DNA of 64,000 bases from JANXUC01 sp964619065 (lineage in GTDB: Bacteria > Acidobacteriota > Terriglobia > Terriglobales > Acidobacteriaceae). Position 1 is the first letter of the stretch; each line of letters begins with the position of its first letter. Shown here piece after piece: positions 8,195 through 15,186 of the stretch. The notes beneath the pieces were generated by a model, which saw only the letters and a list, made by a program, of their open reading frames with translations, had not been told where the DNA came from and made no database searches. The DNA lies in assembly GCA_964619065.1 (NCBI GenBank), contig CAZUCC010000001.1:1-64000 (forward strand), in the 5' to 3' direction. The position numbers were made by a program, and so were the translations under genes.

Positions 8195-8554
8195 TTATTG
8201 CACGACGACCTTACCGGTCATCTTTGGGTGAATCGAGCAGAAGTAGGCGTACGTTCCTGTCTTAGCAAACGTGTAAGAAAATTTTTCATCCGTATCCAAC
8301 ACTTTGGATTTGAAAACGCCGTCCGTGCTCACAACCGTGTGTGGAATGTCATCACGGTTGGTCCACGTCAGAGTCGTTCCGACGGCTATCGTGAGCGTCG
8401 CCGGCCCAAAACTGAAATTGTCGATTTTCACTTCCGCAGTTGCTGCGGGAGGTTGCTCAGCATTCGCTGAGATGCTTGACGACGCCGCTAGCAGCATAAT
8501 CGTAATCACCATCGGCGCAAGTACCCCTGCAACCCACACACTTTTCCTCATCAT
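8195..8554 (-). CDS. Secreted cupredoxin (amicyanin/plastocyanin-like)
   Basis: A 119-residue type-1 copper protein. A signal peptide (about residues 1-32) is followed by a single cupredoxin domain. All four copper ligands can be seen: His72 (Ile-Pro-His-Thr-Val), Cys106, His109 and Met112 (Phe-Cys-Ser-Ile-His-Pro-Lys-Met). It should carry electrons in the periplasm. Its neighbours are a Tat-exported metallophosphoesterase 57 bp upstream and DUF2231 28 bp downstream, all on one strand. Confidence 0.9.
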   Translation of the reverse strand: MMRKSVWVAGVLAPMVITIMLLAASSSISANAEQPPAATAEVKIDNFSFGPATLTIAVGTTLTWTNRDDIPHTVVSTDGVFKSKVLDTDEKFSYTFAKTGTYAYFCSIHPKMTGKVVVQ

Positions 8555-8611
8555 CTTGAATCCCCTTTTTTCTCGATTCGTCAGAATTTGATTGTTGAGC
8601 TTGGAATCGGT

Positions 8612-9583
8612 TTATCCAAGCGTCGAGTCGACTGCGGCCAGCGTGTGCTTTCCCTGTACGTAGCTCACGTCGGTAATTCCCAGCACACTCTTCAACTGTT
8701 CGGCTGGCACTTTCATCGGTCCCGGCGAAGGCGCCTTGCCCGGCTCTGGCTGCGGGAAGGCTGTTGACCTCGCAGTATGAAAGGTCACGCTTCCTTCGAC
8801 CTTCTGCATGATTTGATGAATGTGCCCGTTCAAGACCGTGACCGAGCCGAACTTCTTGAGGTAGGCCAACGCTTGTGCGCTGTCTTCCGTGCCCCAGCCC
8901 CATTCCGGATACACCGACCACAACGGAATGTGCGCGAACACCACAATCGGCGTGCTGTGCTTCAGATGCTTGACATCATCTTCCATCCATTCGAGCTGCT
9001 CGTGGCCCAGTGTGCCGAGTCCACCGGCTTTCAAGTTCACCACGTTCACCAGCCCGATAAAATGCACACCTTTCTTGTCAAAGCTATGCCATCCAGCGCC
9101 TTTGGCATTCTTACCATAGCGTTCGAGGCACGATTTCCCATCGTCATTCAGCATGTCGTGCTCGCCCGGCACATAGAACACATCCTTTGCGTTCACGCCT
9201 TTCAAAATCTGATCGACGTTGTCAAACTCTTCCGGTTTCGAGAGATGGGTGATGTCGCCGGTATGCAACAGGAAATCCGGTTGTGTGGCTAGTCCATTGA
9301 TCTGGTCGATTGCCGTCTTTAAGGTCCCGATCACATCCGGATTCGCTGGCTTGTTGAATCCCATGTGGCTGTCGCTGATCTGAACAAAACTGAAATCCCC
9401 TTTGGATGCGCTTTGGCCCTTGTTTTTAGCAAATGCCTGTGACACCGGAACACCGCCACTCATGGTCCAGACCAGGCCGGTACCCGCCCATGCCATGCAT
9501 TTGAGAAACCCTCGACGATCGATACCATCGTCATCGACGTTCTGCAATTTCTGATCGATAGAATCTTCCTTCCTGTCCGCCAT
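8612..9583 (-). CDS. Tat-exported calcineurin-like metallophosphoesterase
   Basis: A 323-residue phosphoesterase with a twin-arginine signal (Asp-Arg-Arg-Gly-Phe-Leu-Lys, Arg23-Arg24), so it is exported folded. Metal-site motifs in order are Asp71-x-His73, Gly109-Asp110, Gly140-Glu-His-Asp143, Phe-Ala-His-Ile, and Gly-His-Ile-His near the C-terminus. The third motif has Glu-His-Asp in place of the usual Asn-His-Asp/Glu. The ATG was chosen for the perfect AGGAGG 5 nt upstream. The substrate is unknown. It heads the cupredoxin/DUF2231 group. Confidence 0.88.
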   Translation of the reverse strand: MADRKEDSIDQKLQNVDDDGIDRRGFLKCMAWAGTGLVWTMSGGVPVSQAFAKNKGQSASKGDFSFVQISDSHMGFNKPANPDVIGTLKTAIDQINGLATQPDFLLHTGDITHLSKPEEFDNVDQILKGVNAKDVFYVPGEHDMLNDDGKSCLERYGKNAKGAGWHSFDKKGVHFIGLVNVVNLKAGGLGTLGHEQLEWMEDDVKHLKHSTPIVVFAHIPLWSVYPEWGWGTEDSAQALAYLKKFGSVTVLNGHIHQIMQKVEGSVTFHTARSTAFPQPEPGKAPSPGPMKVPAEQLKSVLGITDVSYVQGKHTLAAVDSTLG

Positions 9584-9681
9584 TTGCCCTCCTAAAGTTA
9601 GCTGCTCGAAGGACATAACTGTGGACAGAGGGTTTTATTCCCTGGCATGCGGGAAAATATTGAGGAAATATTGTGAAAAGC

Positions 9682-9709
9682 AAAAGGGGCTGCAGACGCA
9701 GCCCCTTTT
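9682..9709. terminator. Intrinsic terminator, bidirectional
   Basis: A perfect 12-bp stem, AAAAGGGGCTGC/GCAGCCCCTTTT, with the 4-nt loop AGAC. The A/T-rich ends give a T-run in either direction. It lies 18 bp beyond the stop of the phosphatase-superfamily gene and separates it from the metallophosphoesterase unit. Confidence 0.9.
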
Positions 9710-9727
9710 GTGTCAGATGCAAAGACC

Positions 9728-11329
9728 TTACGGTTCAAGACCGGGCAGTTCATCAGTCTGCTCGACGACCACCGATTTCAGGGCACGAGGATTGATTCCT
9801 AGAGCTTTCAAAATCGTCGGCGCAACTTGCGAAGTCGCCACCGGAGTTTTGATCTGGCCGCCATGCAGCGCGGGACTGGAGACGATGAGACCGACGTTGG
9901 TGTCCCCGAAGCTGAACCCGCCGTGCTCGGCGTTCTTCTTTTTCGAGGTTGTGTAAATGGTGCCGTACTGCGGCTGCACAATGATGTCGGGCGTGCGGCT
10001 GTCAGTTGCTGGGTTGTTGAACTTGAGCTTGAGTTCGTTTCCCGCCATCACCTCATCGATGAAGAGTGCGCTAGCGTTGGTGTTCAGGTAAGCGGCAACT
10101 TTTGCCGTCATACGCTGATCCTGCAGCCAGATGAGCGCGACGTCGTCGTCGACCACGAACCCGCACGCACCCGTAGCGCAGTTGGCCGCATTGACGATGG
10201 CAATGGCCGCGGGATTCGTGCCGCCGTCCGGCAGAGCCGCAACCAGATCCCCAAAGTGCCCTGGCTTGTTGACCTTCCGGGGATTGATGGGCGACTGTCC
10301 GTGCTTGGCAGTGACGATGAACAAGGTGGAATCGAAGAGATTCTGATCTTTCAGCGCCTGGATCATGCTGGCCAGCGCCGCGTCCGTTTGTTGCAGTCCA
10401 TAAGCGAGCACAGCGCTCGGGGTGCCCGCACCATCTGTATAACCGCCGGCCTGGCCGGTAAACGTTACGTCGTCCACGCAGCTACCGTCGGAATTGTCAT
10501 TGGCTAGTTTCTGTCCCACGCTCACTGCCTGGAAGTTCATGCCAAAGACCGCCGGGACGCCGGGGCCGGGCGTTCCATCGTGCTTGAGGCCATGGATCTC
10601 GTTGAGGATGGCTTGCACCTTTTTCTGATCGTTCTCCACCGTACAAACCACACTGACCGTATTATCGAGTCCGCCAACGTTGGTGATTTCCGGGGTGTAG
10701 AGATCATCGACGCCCGTTCCCGAGGGACCATTTACCAGATCGTACGCAGGATGCTTGTCCGCCCAAGCGGTGCTCCCACCTGCGGCCTTCACCGCTTCGA
10801 AAATCGTGTTTGTGCGAACCGCGCTGTGAGGGAAAACCGGCACACAGTTCCCGTGGGCGTCCCGCCCGCGTGGCAGCTTGGTGGGGTCAATCACGTCCAG
10901 CGAGACATTCGACGAGTTATACAGGTCGATGCTCTCATCAAAGACGATGGTATTTCCCGGAGTTCCGGCGCAGGTCGTGTTGGCGGGATCAAACAAGGTG
11001 CGATCGTAACTAACGTCGTAGAACAGCCCGTGGCTGATAGGAGAGCCGCCGGTGACCAGGGCGAGAAGGCCAGGAAAGGAATCTGTGTGTACGGGCGTGC
11101 GGGCGTTGGTATAGGTAAGGCCACGATGAGCCAATTCTGCCAGAGCGGAGTTGGGGTTGCTGCTGACGTAGTTGGCCACGTCAAGGGCGTGCAGACCGTC
11201 TACGCTGATCAGCAGGACATGGCTAATCTTGGCAGCTTTGGCGGTTTTCTTTGCTTCTGCGACGGTGAAAATCGAGCTCAACAACAAGAGCGACAACGAG
11301 AACACAAGCGCGATGCTTCTTTTGTTCAC
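9728..11329 (-). CDS. Secreted alkaline phosphatase-superfamily / nucleotide pyrophosphatase-like enzyme
   Basis: A 533-residue exported hydrolase. The GTG at 11329 was chosen because GGAGGG lies 8 nt upstream and a signal peptide (about residues 1-25) starts there; a longer frame exists but lacks a signal sequence. Metal and nucleophile motifs are visible: Ser-Val-Asp-Gly-Leu, His-Thr-Asp-Ser-Phe-Pro-Gly (Thr nucleophile region), Ala-Lys-His-Gly-Gln and Glu-His-Gly-Gly. The usual Asp-His of the first pair reads Lys-His, a variation to note. It probably cleaves phosphodiesters or phosphonates in the periplasm; the substrate is unknown. Confidence 0.85.
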   Translation of the reverse strand: MNKRSIALVFSLSLLLLSSIFTVAEAKKTAKAAKISHVLLISVDGLHALDVANYVSSNPNSALAELAHRGLTYTNARTPVHTDSFPGLLALVTGGSPISHGLFYDVSYDRTLFDPANTTCAGTPGNTIVFDESIDLYNSSNVSLDVIDPTKLPRGRDAHGNCVPVFPHSAVRTNTIFEAVKAAGGSTAWADKHPAYDLVNGPSGTGVDDLYTPEITNVGGLDNTVSVVCTVENDQKKVQAILNEIHGLKHDGTPGPGVPAVFGMNFQAVSVGQKLANDNSDGSCVDDVTFTGQAGGYTDGAGTPSAVLAYGLQQTDAALASMIQALKDQNLFDSTLFIVTAKHGQSPINPRKVNKPGHFGDLVAALPDGGTNPAAIAIVNAANCATGACGFVVDDDVALIWLQDQRMTAKVAAYLNTNASALFIDEVMAGNELKLKFNNPATDSRTPDIIVQPQYGTIYTTSKKKNAEHGGFSFGDTNVGLIVSSPALHGGQIKTPVATSQVAPTILKALGINPRALKSVVVEQTDELPGLEP

Positions 11330-11487
11330 AGCAGTTTCCCTCCAGAGGAAATTTTCGGCAACGATTGAGTAGAGACTCCGCTTGTTACCGCTCTGTGAAG
11401 AAGAAATGAATTTCTTGTTAACGCGAATTGCAGCGGCGTTGTTTTGTGATTTTGTCGCGGGGACGGCCGGGAAAAGTCCCGCAAAGC

Positions 11488-12003
11488 TCAACGCTTCAGC
11501 ATGGGTCGGTAGGGATAGTCCACGGCGAAAGGCTTGCCGCTATTTTCTCCCTCGATTCGTGCAGTCATCGATCCGTCAGCGTTTTTCCGGTAAATGATGT
11601 GCTTCAAATGATCCGCATGCCCAGGATTTTCGAAAACCGCTTCCTGCCCTGGGTTGCGCGCCAGTTTGAAGTCAACACCGGGCCGGCCTCCAGGCTGAGC
11701 GACATAGTAGATGCCGTCCGGCCTCGCTTCGATCCTCATAAACTCGAAAGAGACTGTTTTTCCACCGGCAAGCGTACGGCTTACCCCGAGCATGAGTTTG
11801 TCCGCGGGGTGAGTCCAATGCTCCTCCGAATACTCGTTTCCGGGGGCGGTCTCCCAATCGCCAGCGATCCAGGAGAGCGGAGCCAGGGCATCCTCCTGCT
11901 GTGGGAGAAAAGTCGCATCGCCTCTCTGGGATGAATTGACTGTGAACAATAACACTGCACTTGCTAAGAGAAAAGAACCACCGAATCGTTGAAATACGAG
12001 CAT
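11488..12003 (-). CDS. DUF6265 family secreted protein
   Basis: A 171-residue protein. A signal-like N-terminus is followed by Leu-Ser-Trp-Ile-Ala-Gly-Asp-Trp-Glu and Glu-Glu-His-Trp, then Met-Leu-Gly-Val-Ser-Arg and Phe-Glu-Phe-Met-Arg-Ile-Glu, the typical pattern of DUF6265 lipocalin-like domains. The function is not known. The ATG at 12003 has a GGGGGAG ribosome-binding site; a longer upstream frame lacks one. Confidence 0.8.
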   Translation of the reverse strand: MLVFQRFGGSFLLASAVLLFTVNSSQRGDATFLPQQEDALAPLSWIAGDWETAPGNEYSEEHWTHPADKLMLGVSRTLAGGKTVSFEFMRIEARPDGIYYVAQPGGRPGVDFKLARNPGQEAVFENPGHADHLKHIIYRKNADGSMTARIEGENSGKPFAVDYPYRPMLKR

Positions 12004-12071
12004 CGCTCCCCCAGTCCTAAAGCGCGAAAAAGTGAATTTTACCCCTTGGACTGTCTGACAATAGTTCGGCG

Positions 12072-12917
12072 TCAATCCCAAGTATTGGAAAAATGCGACA
12101 TGCGATGTGCTCGCATAAATTGGGACGTCAGGGATCCCTCCAGCAAAGGCAAGGACGCGGGAGTTTCGCCAGCAAACTCTTGGAAGTCGCGAATCAAATG
12201 CGACTGATCATAGTATCCGCACTCAGATGCAACCCCGGCCCATTCCTGTCCCGTGCTTTTCTCCAGGGCTCGAAATACCTTTTGAAAGCGGAGAATCCTG
12301 CAAAAACGTTTGGGACCTATCCCGACTTCCTGGCTGAATTTTCTCTCGAACTGTCTTCTGCTGGTTCCAGTGGCCTCACAGAGAGCAGTCACAGAAACTA
12401 CGCCATGCTTCTTCAAGGCCAAACGGGCCGCCGCTTCCACCCCAACGTCAACGTTAGGTGCGCCACGCAGACGACCAAGCAGGATTTTTTCCAGCGCAGA
12501 GATCCTTTGTTGGGTGGATGGCAATTCGCCAAGCCGGCCCTCCAATATTTGGCCAAATCTGCACAAGATTTGATCCAGAGGGAGAATTCGGCCCGCCAGT
12601 TCCCCAAGTGGCATACCCATGAAGGGACGCGCACCCCAGGGATGGAAGCGAATTCCAATCAGGAAGGTTCGTCCGGACGGTGCAATCAGCACAGGCTCGG
12701 TCATCTGCCCAACGACGAAGAACTGCGGCTGAAGCTCCCATTGATTGTTCCGCATCCGTTGAAATGGCTGCTCGAGATTCAAGACCAGTTCCATGCACCC
12801 GTCGGGCAGAATACGCTCTGCCACCGGCACACCAGGTAGATCTGCACCCGAAAGAATCCAGAAGCACTCAACGTAGCGTGCCAGCGATGGGCTCGGAGCA
12901 ATTTCCCGATATTCCAT
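12072..12917 (-). CDS. AraC-family transcriptional regulator
   Basis: A 281-residue regulator. The N-terminal half (about 1-150) has the DUF6597-type sensor pattern (Val-Glu-Cys-Phe-Trp, Leu-Pro-Asp-Gly-Cys-Met-Glu-Leu, Gly-Ile-Arg-Phe-His-Pro-Trp-Gly). The C-terminal part (about 165-262) carries two helix-turn-helices, with Thr-Gly-Thr-Ser-Arg-Arg-Gln-Phe-Glu-Arg in the first and Cys-Gly-Tyr-Tyr-Asp-Gln-Ser-His-Leu-Ile-Arg-Asp-Phe in the second. The ligand and targets are unknown. It may control the divergent PH-like gene or the DUF6265 gene 68 bp downstream. Confidence 0.9.
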   Translation of the reverse strand: MEYREIAPSPSLARYVECFWILSGADLPGVPVAERILPDGCMELVLNLEQPFQRMRNNQWELQPQFFVVGQMTEPVLIAPSGRTFLIGIRFHPWGARPFMGMPLGELAGRILPLDQILCRFGQILEGRLGELPSTQQRISALEKILLGRLRGAPNVDVGVEAAARLALKKHGVVSVTALCEATGTSRRQFERKFSQEVGIGPKRFCRILRFQKVFRALEKSTGQEWAGVASECGYYDQSHLIRDFQEFAGETPASLPLLEGSLTSQFMRAHRMSHFSNTWD

Positions 12918-12934
12918 GGAAAGAAGAATACCTT

Positions 12935-13010
12935 AGGCAGCCTTCCGCTTGTAGGCGAAACTCGGCGCACCCGCCCCTCGGACTGGAGCGCTGCAACCGC
13001 CGGTTGCCCC
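12935..13010. repeat. Decayed copy of the PH-like gene 3' end
   Basis: This stretch repeats, with a few substitutions and single-base indels, the sequence at 13453-13530, which spans the last codons and downstream region of the PH-like gene. Read in the same frame it gives Ala-Ala-Phe-Arg-Leu-stop, against Ala-Ala-Phe-Arg-Ala-stop in the intact gene. It also contains the 7-bp inverted repeat GCAACCG-C-CGGTTGC. It is probably the remnant of a tandem duplication. Confidence 0.7.
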
Positions 13011-13136
13011 ACTCAAGCCCTCCTTATGCTTGTGTGGGGCAGTTCGATTGTTGGGAAATCCGGACAGACGGGATTTCCCAATTCATAGCAATTTGAATCT
13101 GTTGAAGCGCCTTTCCGTCGGCGTTACTATAGCGTT

Positions 13137-13472
13137 ATGGGTGTGACGCCACCGACTCCTGCCGCCGGAGGGCAGGGCGAGACCTTCACAGCGAGCCGCT
13201 GGACGAAGGGCAACTTTTTTTTCCCCACAAAGCTCGTTGTCAGCTCACTGCGAGTCAGCCGCGTGAAGTCGCGCCTGTTCGGCAGCAACGAAGAGAGCAT
13301 CGCCATCTCGAAGGTCGCGTCCGTGCACATCTCCACCGGCATGGTCTGGTCCGAGATTCGCATCGAGTCCACGGGTGGCACCGATCCTATCACCAGTCAC
13401 GGACATCGCAAAGCGGACGCGCAACGCATCCGCGATCTGATCGAATCCCATCAGGCAGCCTTCCGCGCGTAG
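13137..13472 (+). CDS. Small PH-domain-like protein
   Basis: A 111-residue cytosolic protein with no signal peptide. The beta-strand-rich middle (about 30-85: Phe-Phe-Pro-Thr-Lys-Leu-Val-Val, Ser-Ile-Ala-Ile-Ser-Lys-Val-Ala-Ser-Val-His-Ile) and the C-terminal helix ending in Ile-Arg-Asp-Leu-Ile-Glu resemble bacterial PH-like proteins of the 'YdbS/YdbT' size class. The function is unknown. It is transcribed divergently from the AraC gene, and its 3' end is duplicated upstream at 12935. Confidence 0.6.
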   Translation: MGVTPPTPAAGGQGETFTASRWTKGNFFFPTKLVVSSLRVSRVKSRLFGSNEESIAISKVASVHISTGMVWSEIRIESTGGTDPITSHGHRKADAQRIRDLIESHQAAFRA

Positions 13473-13530
13473 GCGAAAACTCGGCCACCCGCCCTTAGAC
13501 TGGGAGCGCTGCAACCGCGGCTGCTTGCGA
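13453..13530. repeat. Intact copy of the duplicated 3' element
   Basis: Direct repeat of 12935-13010 in the same orientation. It covers the terminal codons of the PH-like gene, the stop codon and the first arm of the hairpin at 13502-13545. Confidence 0.7.
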
Positions 13531-13545
13531 CTCGGCAGCGCTCCC
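13502..13545 (+). terminator. Hairpin after the PH-like gene
   Basis: Perfect 11-bp arms GGGAGCGCTGC (13502-13512) and GCAGCGCTCCC (13535-13545) enclose a 22-nt loop. The following bases (ATATGTTTTAG) give only a weak U-tract. A rho-independent terminator or 3'-end stabiliser is plausible. Confidence 0.6.
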
Positions 13546-13601
13546 ATATGTTTTAGCGCACGAGGTTGCCTGGGTGCTGATTGACTCAAGTTCTTGACTG
13601 C

Positions 13602-14132
13602 TTAGCCCTTAACCTTCTTTTGCAACTCCTCAACCTGATTGGCAAGCTGACTCACTTGCTTGGTCAGTCCCGCCAAAGCCTGGATGACTTGTTGCAACAT
13701 GGGATCGGGCACCGGGATATTACCCGGCTCGAATACTGGCTCTCTCTCCAGCTTCTCGTTCTTTTGGTCCTTGAACTCGATTTTCTCGAATCTCTCGTAC
13801 TTCTCTACCTTCTCAGGCTTTTCGAACTTCTCATGCTTCTCGTGCTTCTCAAACTTCTCGAATTTCTCAGGCTTTTCCGGCTTCTCGATCTTTTCGATCT
13901 TAATGTCCTTGAGCCAGTCCTTGGCAACCTCGGGAAAATCCTTGTCGAAGAAGTCCTTCAAAGATGTTTTATTCCCATCGAAGATCTCACTCTTGCTGCC
14001 TAAGAAGCCCAGGATGGCTCCCAGCTCTCGCACGCGCAACTCGTTGAGCGGCGTGTCGAGGCTGATCTTCACTTCTGGACGGTCTTCCTTCGAGACGAAA
14101 GGTTGTTTTGCTTTCGGGTCCGGTCTATCCAT
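13602..14132 (-). CDS. Protein with thirteen X-Glu-Lys triplet repeats, candidate ATP-grasp substrate
   Basis: A 176-residue protein of unknown family with three parts. Residues 1-78 are a moderately charged N-terminal region containing Leu-Asp-Thr-Pro-Leu-Asn-Glu-Leu-Arg-Val-Arg-Glu-Leu. Residues 79-117 are thirteen unbroken triplets X-Glu-Lys (one reads X-Glu-Arg), with X = Ile, Pro, Phe, His, Val or Tyr. Residues 144-176 form a heptad-like coiled coil. There is no signal peptide. TTGGAGG lies 7 nt before the ATG. It follows the canonical ATP-grasp ligase gene by 88 bp on the same strand. A ligase substrate or scaffold is possible, but this is inference. Confidence 0.8.
   Translation of the reverse strand: MDRPDPKAKQPFVSKEDRPEVKISLDTPLNELRVRELGAILGFLGSKSEIFDGNKTSLKDFFDKDFPEVAKDWLKDIKIEKIEKPEKPEKFEKFEKHEKHEKFEKPEKVEKYERFEKIEFKDQKNEKLEREPVFEPGNIPVPDPMLQQVIQALAGLTKQVSQLANQVEELQKKVKG
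13782..13898 (-). repeat. 9-bp-period coding repeat (X-Glu-Lys triplets)
   Basis: 117 bp encoding residues 79-117 of the neighbouring protein. On the minus strand the period is 9 bp, the Glu and Lys codons are almost always GAG/GAA-AAG, and only the third codon varies between units. Confidence 0.9.
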
Positions 14133-14220
14133 ACGGCTACCTCCAAGTTTTTTTATCTGAGATTAGATTTCCCCGGCGTTCGTGCGCGCCAGGCCGGGTT
14201 TCGGTGATGGGGATGTCATT

Positions 14221-15186
14221 TCATGCCATAGGAATTCCTTCCGTTCGCGGTAGGGTCTTGGTCGAGCCTTGATGGAGCAAGTCAGCCAGCGCCATGCTGA
14301 TCGGTTGGCGGGCATGTCTTTCGTAGTACAAAAAGCCTGGAGATGGATTCACTTCGAAGCAGAAGTACTGGCCGTCGGGAGTTTCCTTGAGGTCAATCCC
14401 AGTCAACAAAAGATCTAGTTTCCGGGCCAGCCCAAGGCACGACTCTGCTATCTTCGGCTGCAATTGAATGGGCTCCATTCTTACCTCGTGTCCTTCGCGG
14501 CCCGCATAGCGATAGTCGACCGCTTCCGAATAGACACGGGTGGCAAACACCTGATCGCCCACGGTATGCACCCGCACATTCTCCCCCGGTATGAAGGCCT
14601 GGAACTGCGCCGGACCGTGAGATAGCAAAGGCAACCGCGACAGCTGCTCAGGTCCTAAGCGCCGGACGATGGAACGAATGCCGCTCAGCGATTTATAGAT
14701 CACCTCGCCGTTACATTCGTCGTAGAAACGGCGCGCGGCATGTGGGTCATTCGTAACCAGCGTCGGTGGCGTCAGCAAGCCACATTGGCGCACAAGCAAC
14801 GCCTGATACGCCTTGCTATTGTTGGACATGCCCCCGCCGAGACGGTTGACCACCGCGCAGGGCAAGTCTTCCAGCAGAGCCATGAGGCCAGAGTCGTATT
14901 CGTAATACATCGCCGGCACAGCCTGTGGCGCGATGTCCGGCGGTGGCTGCCGGCCTTCCGCTCCCAGGTAGCGGACATACACACCCGTCAGCTCGCTCAG
15001 ATCGAGTTTCCAATCGGAGCCGGCGATGTAGCCGCTCGGACCCGACCCTTGCCAATGCCACTTCACCTGGAATCCAGACGGATACGTTCCAAAATCCAGC
15101 AACCGGTACGGATACCCGCAGTCCGCCAAGCGGGCACAGACCAATTCCGTTACCTTATCCGCCAATCCGCCGCAGACGAGAATCAC
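14221..15186 (-). CDS. ATP-grasp ligase (RimK/MvdD-like)
   Basis: A 321-residue ATP-grasp enzyme. The GTG at 15186 was chosen because it overlaps the upstream stop as GTGA and has AAGGAG 6 nt before it. The N-terminal half is a preATP-grasp fold. The ATP-grasp half keeps the expected residues: Lys165 for ATP, Phe-Gln-Ala-Phe-Ile-Pro-Gly-Glu-Asn-Val-Arg205 (the D/N-V/I-R signature), Asp265 (Gly-Ile-Asp-Leu) and Glu278-Val-Asn280-Pro for Mg2+. Relatives join a carboxylate to an amine or hydroxyl, for example RimK and the microviridin/graspetide ligases. The substrate is unknown. The X-Glu-Lys protein next door is the obvious candidate. Confidence 0.85.
   Translation of the reverse strand: MILVCGGLADKVTELVCARLADCGYPYRLLDFGTYPSGFQVKWHWQGSGPSGYIAGSDWKLDLSELTGVYVRYLGAEGRQPPPDIAPQAVPAMYYEYDSGLMALLEDLPCAVVNRLGGGMSNNSKAYQALLVRQCGLLTPPTLVTNDPHAARRFYDECNGEVIYKSLSGIRSIVRRLGPEQLSRLPLLSHGPAQFQAFIPGENVRVHTVGDQVFATRVYSEAVDYRYAGREGHEVRMEPIQLQPKIAESCLGLARKLDLLLTGIDLKETPDGQYFCFEVNPSPGFLYYERHARQPISMALADLLHQGSTKTLPRTEGIPMA

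Noticed and set aside
9682..9709. Attachment site or mobile-element end
   Set aside because: The palindrome fits an intrinsic terminator with A/T flanks and sits at a gene end; no integrase or target duplication is seen.
12072..13010. Transposase remnant near the repeated 3' element
   Set aside because: No DDE or IS200-type motifs were found on either strand; the repeat is explained by the PH-like gene 3' end.
13782..13898. CRISPR-like or non-coding microsatellite
   Set aside because: The 9-bp period is in frame and follows a strict X-Glu-Lys pattern, so it is coding.
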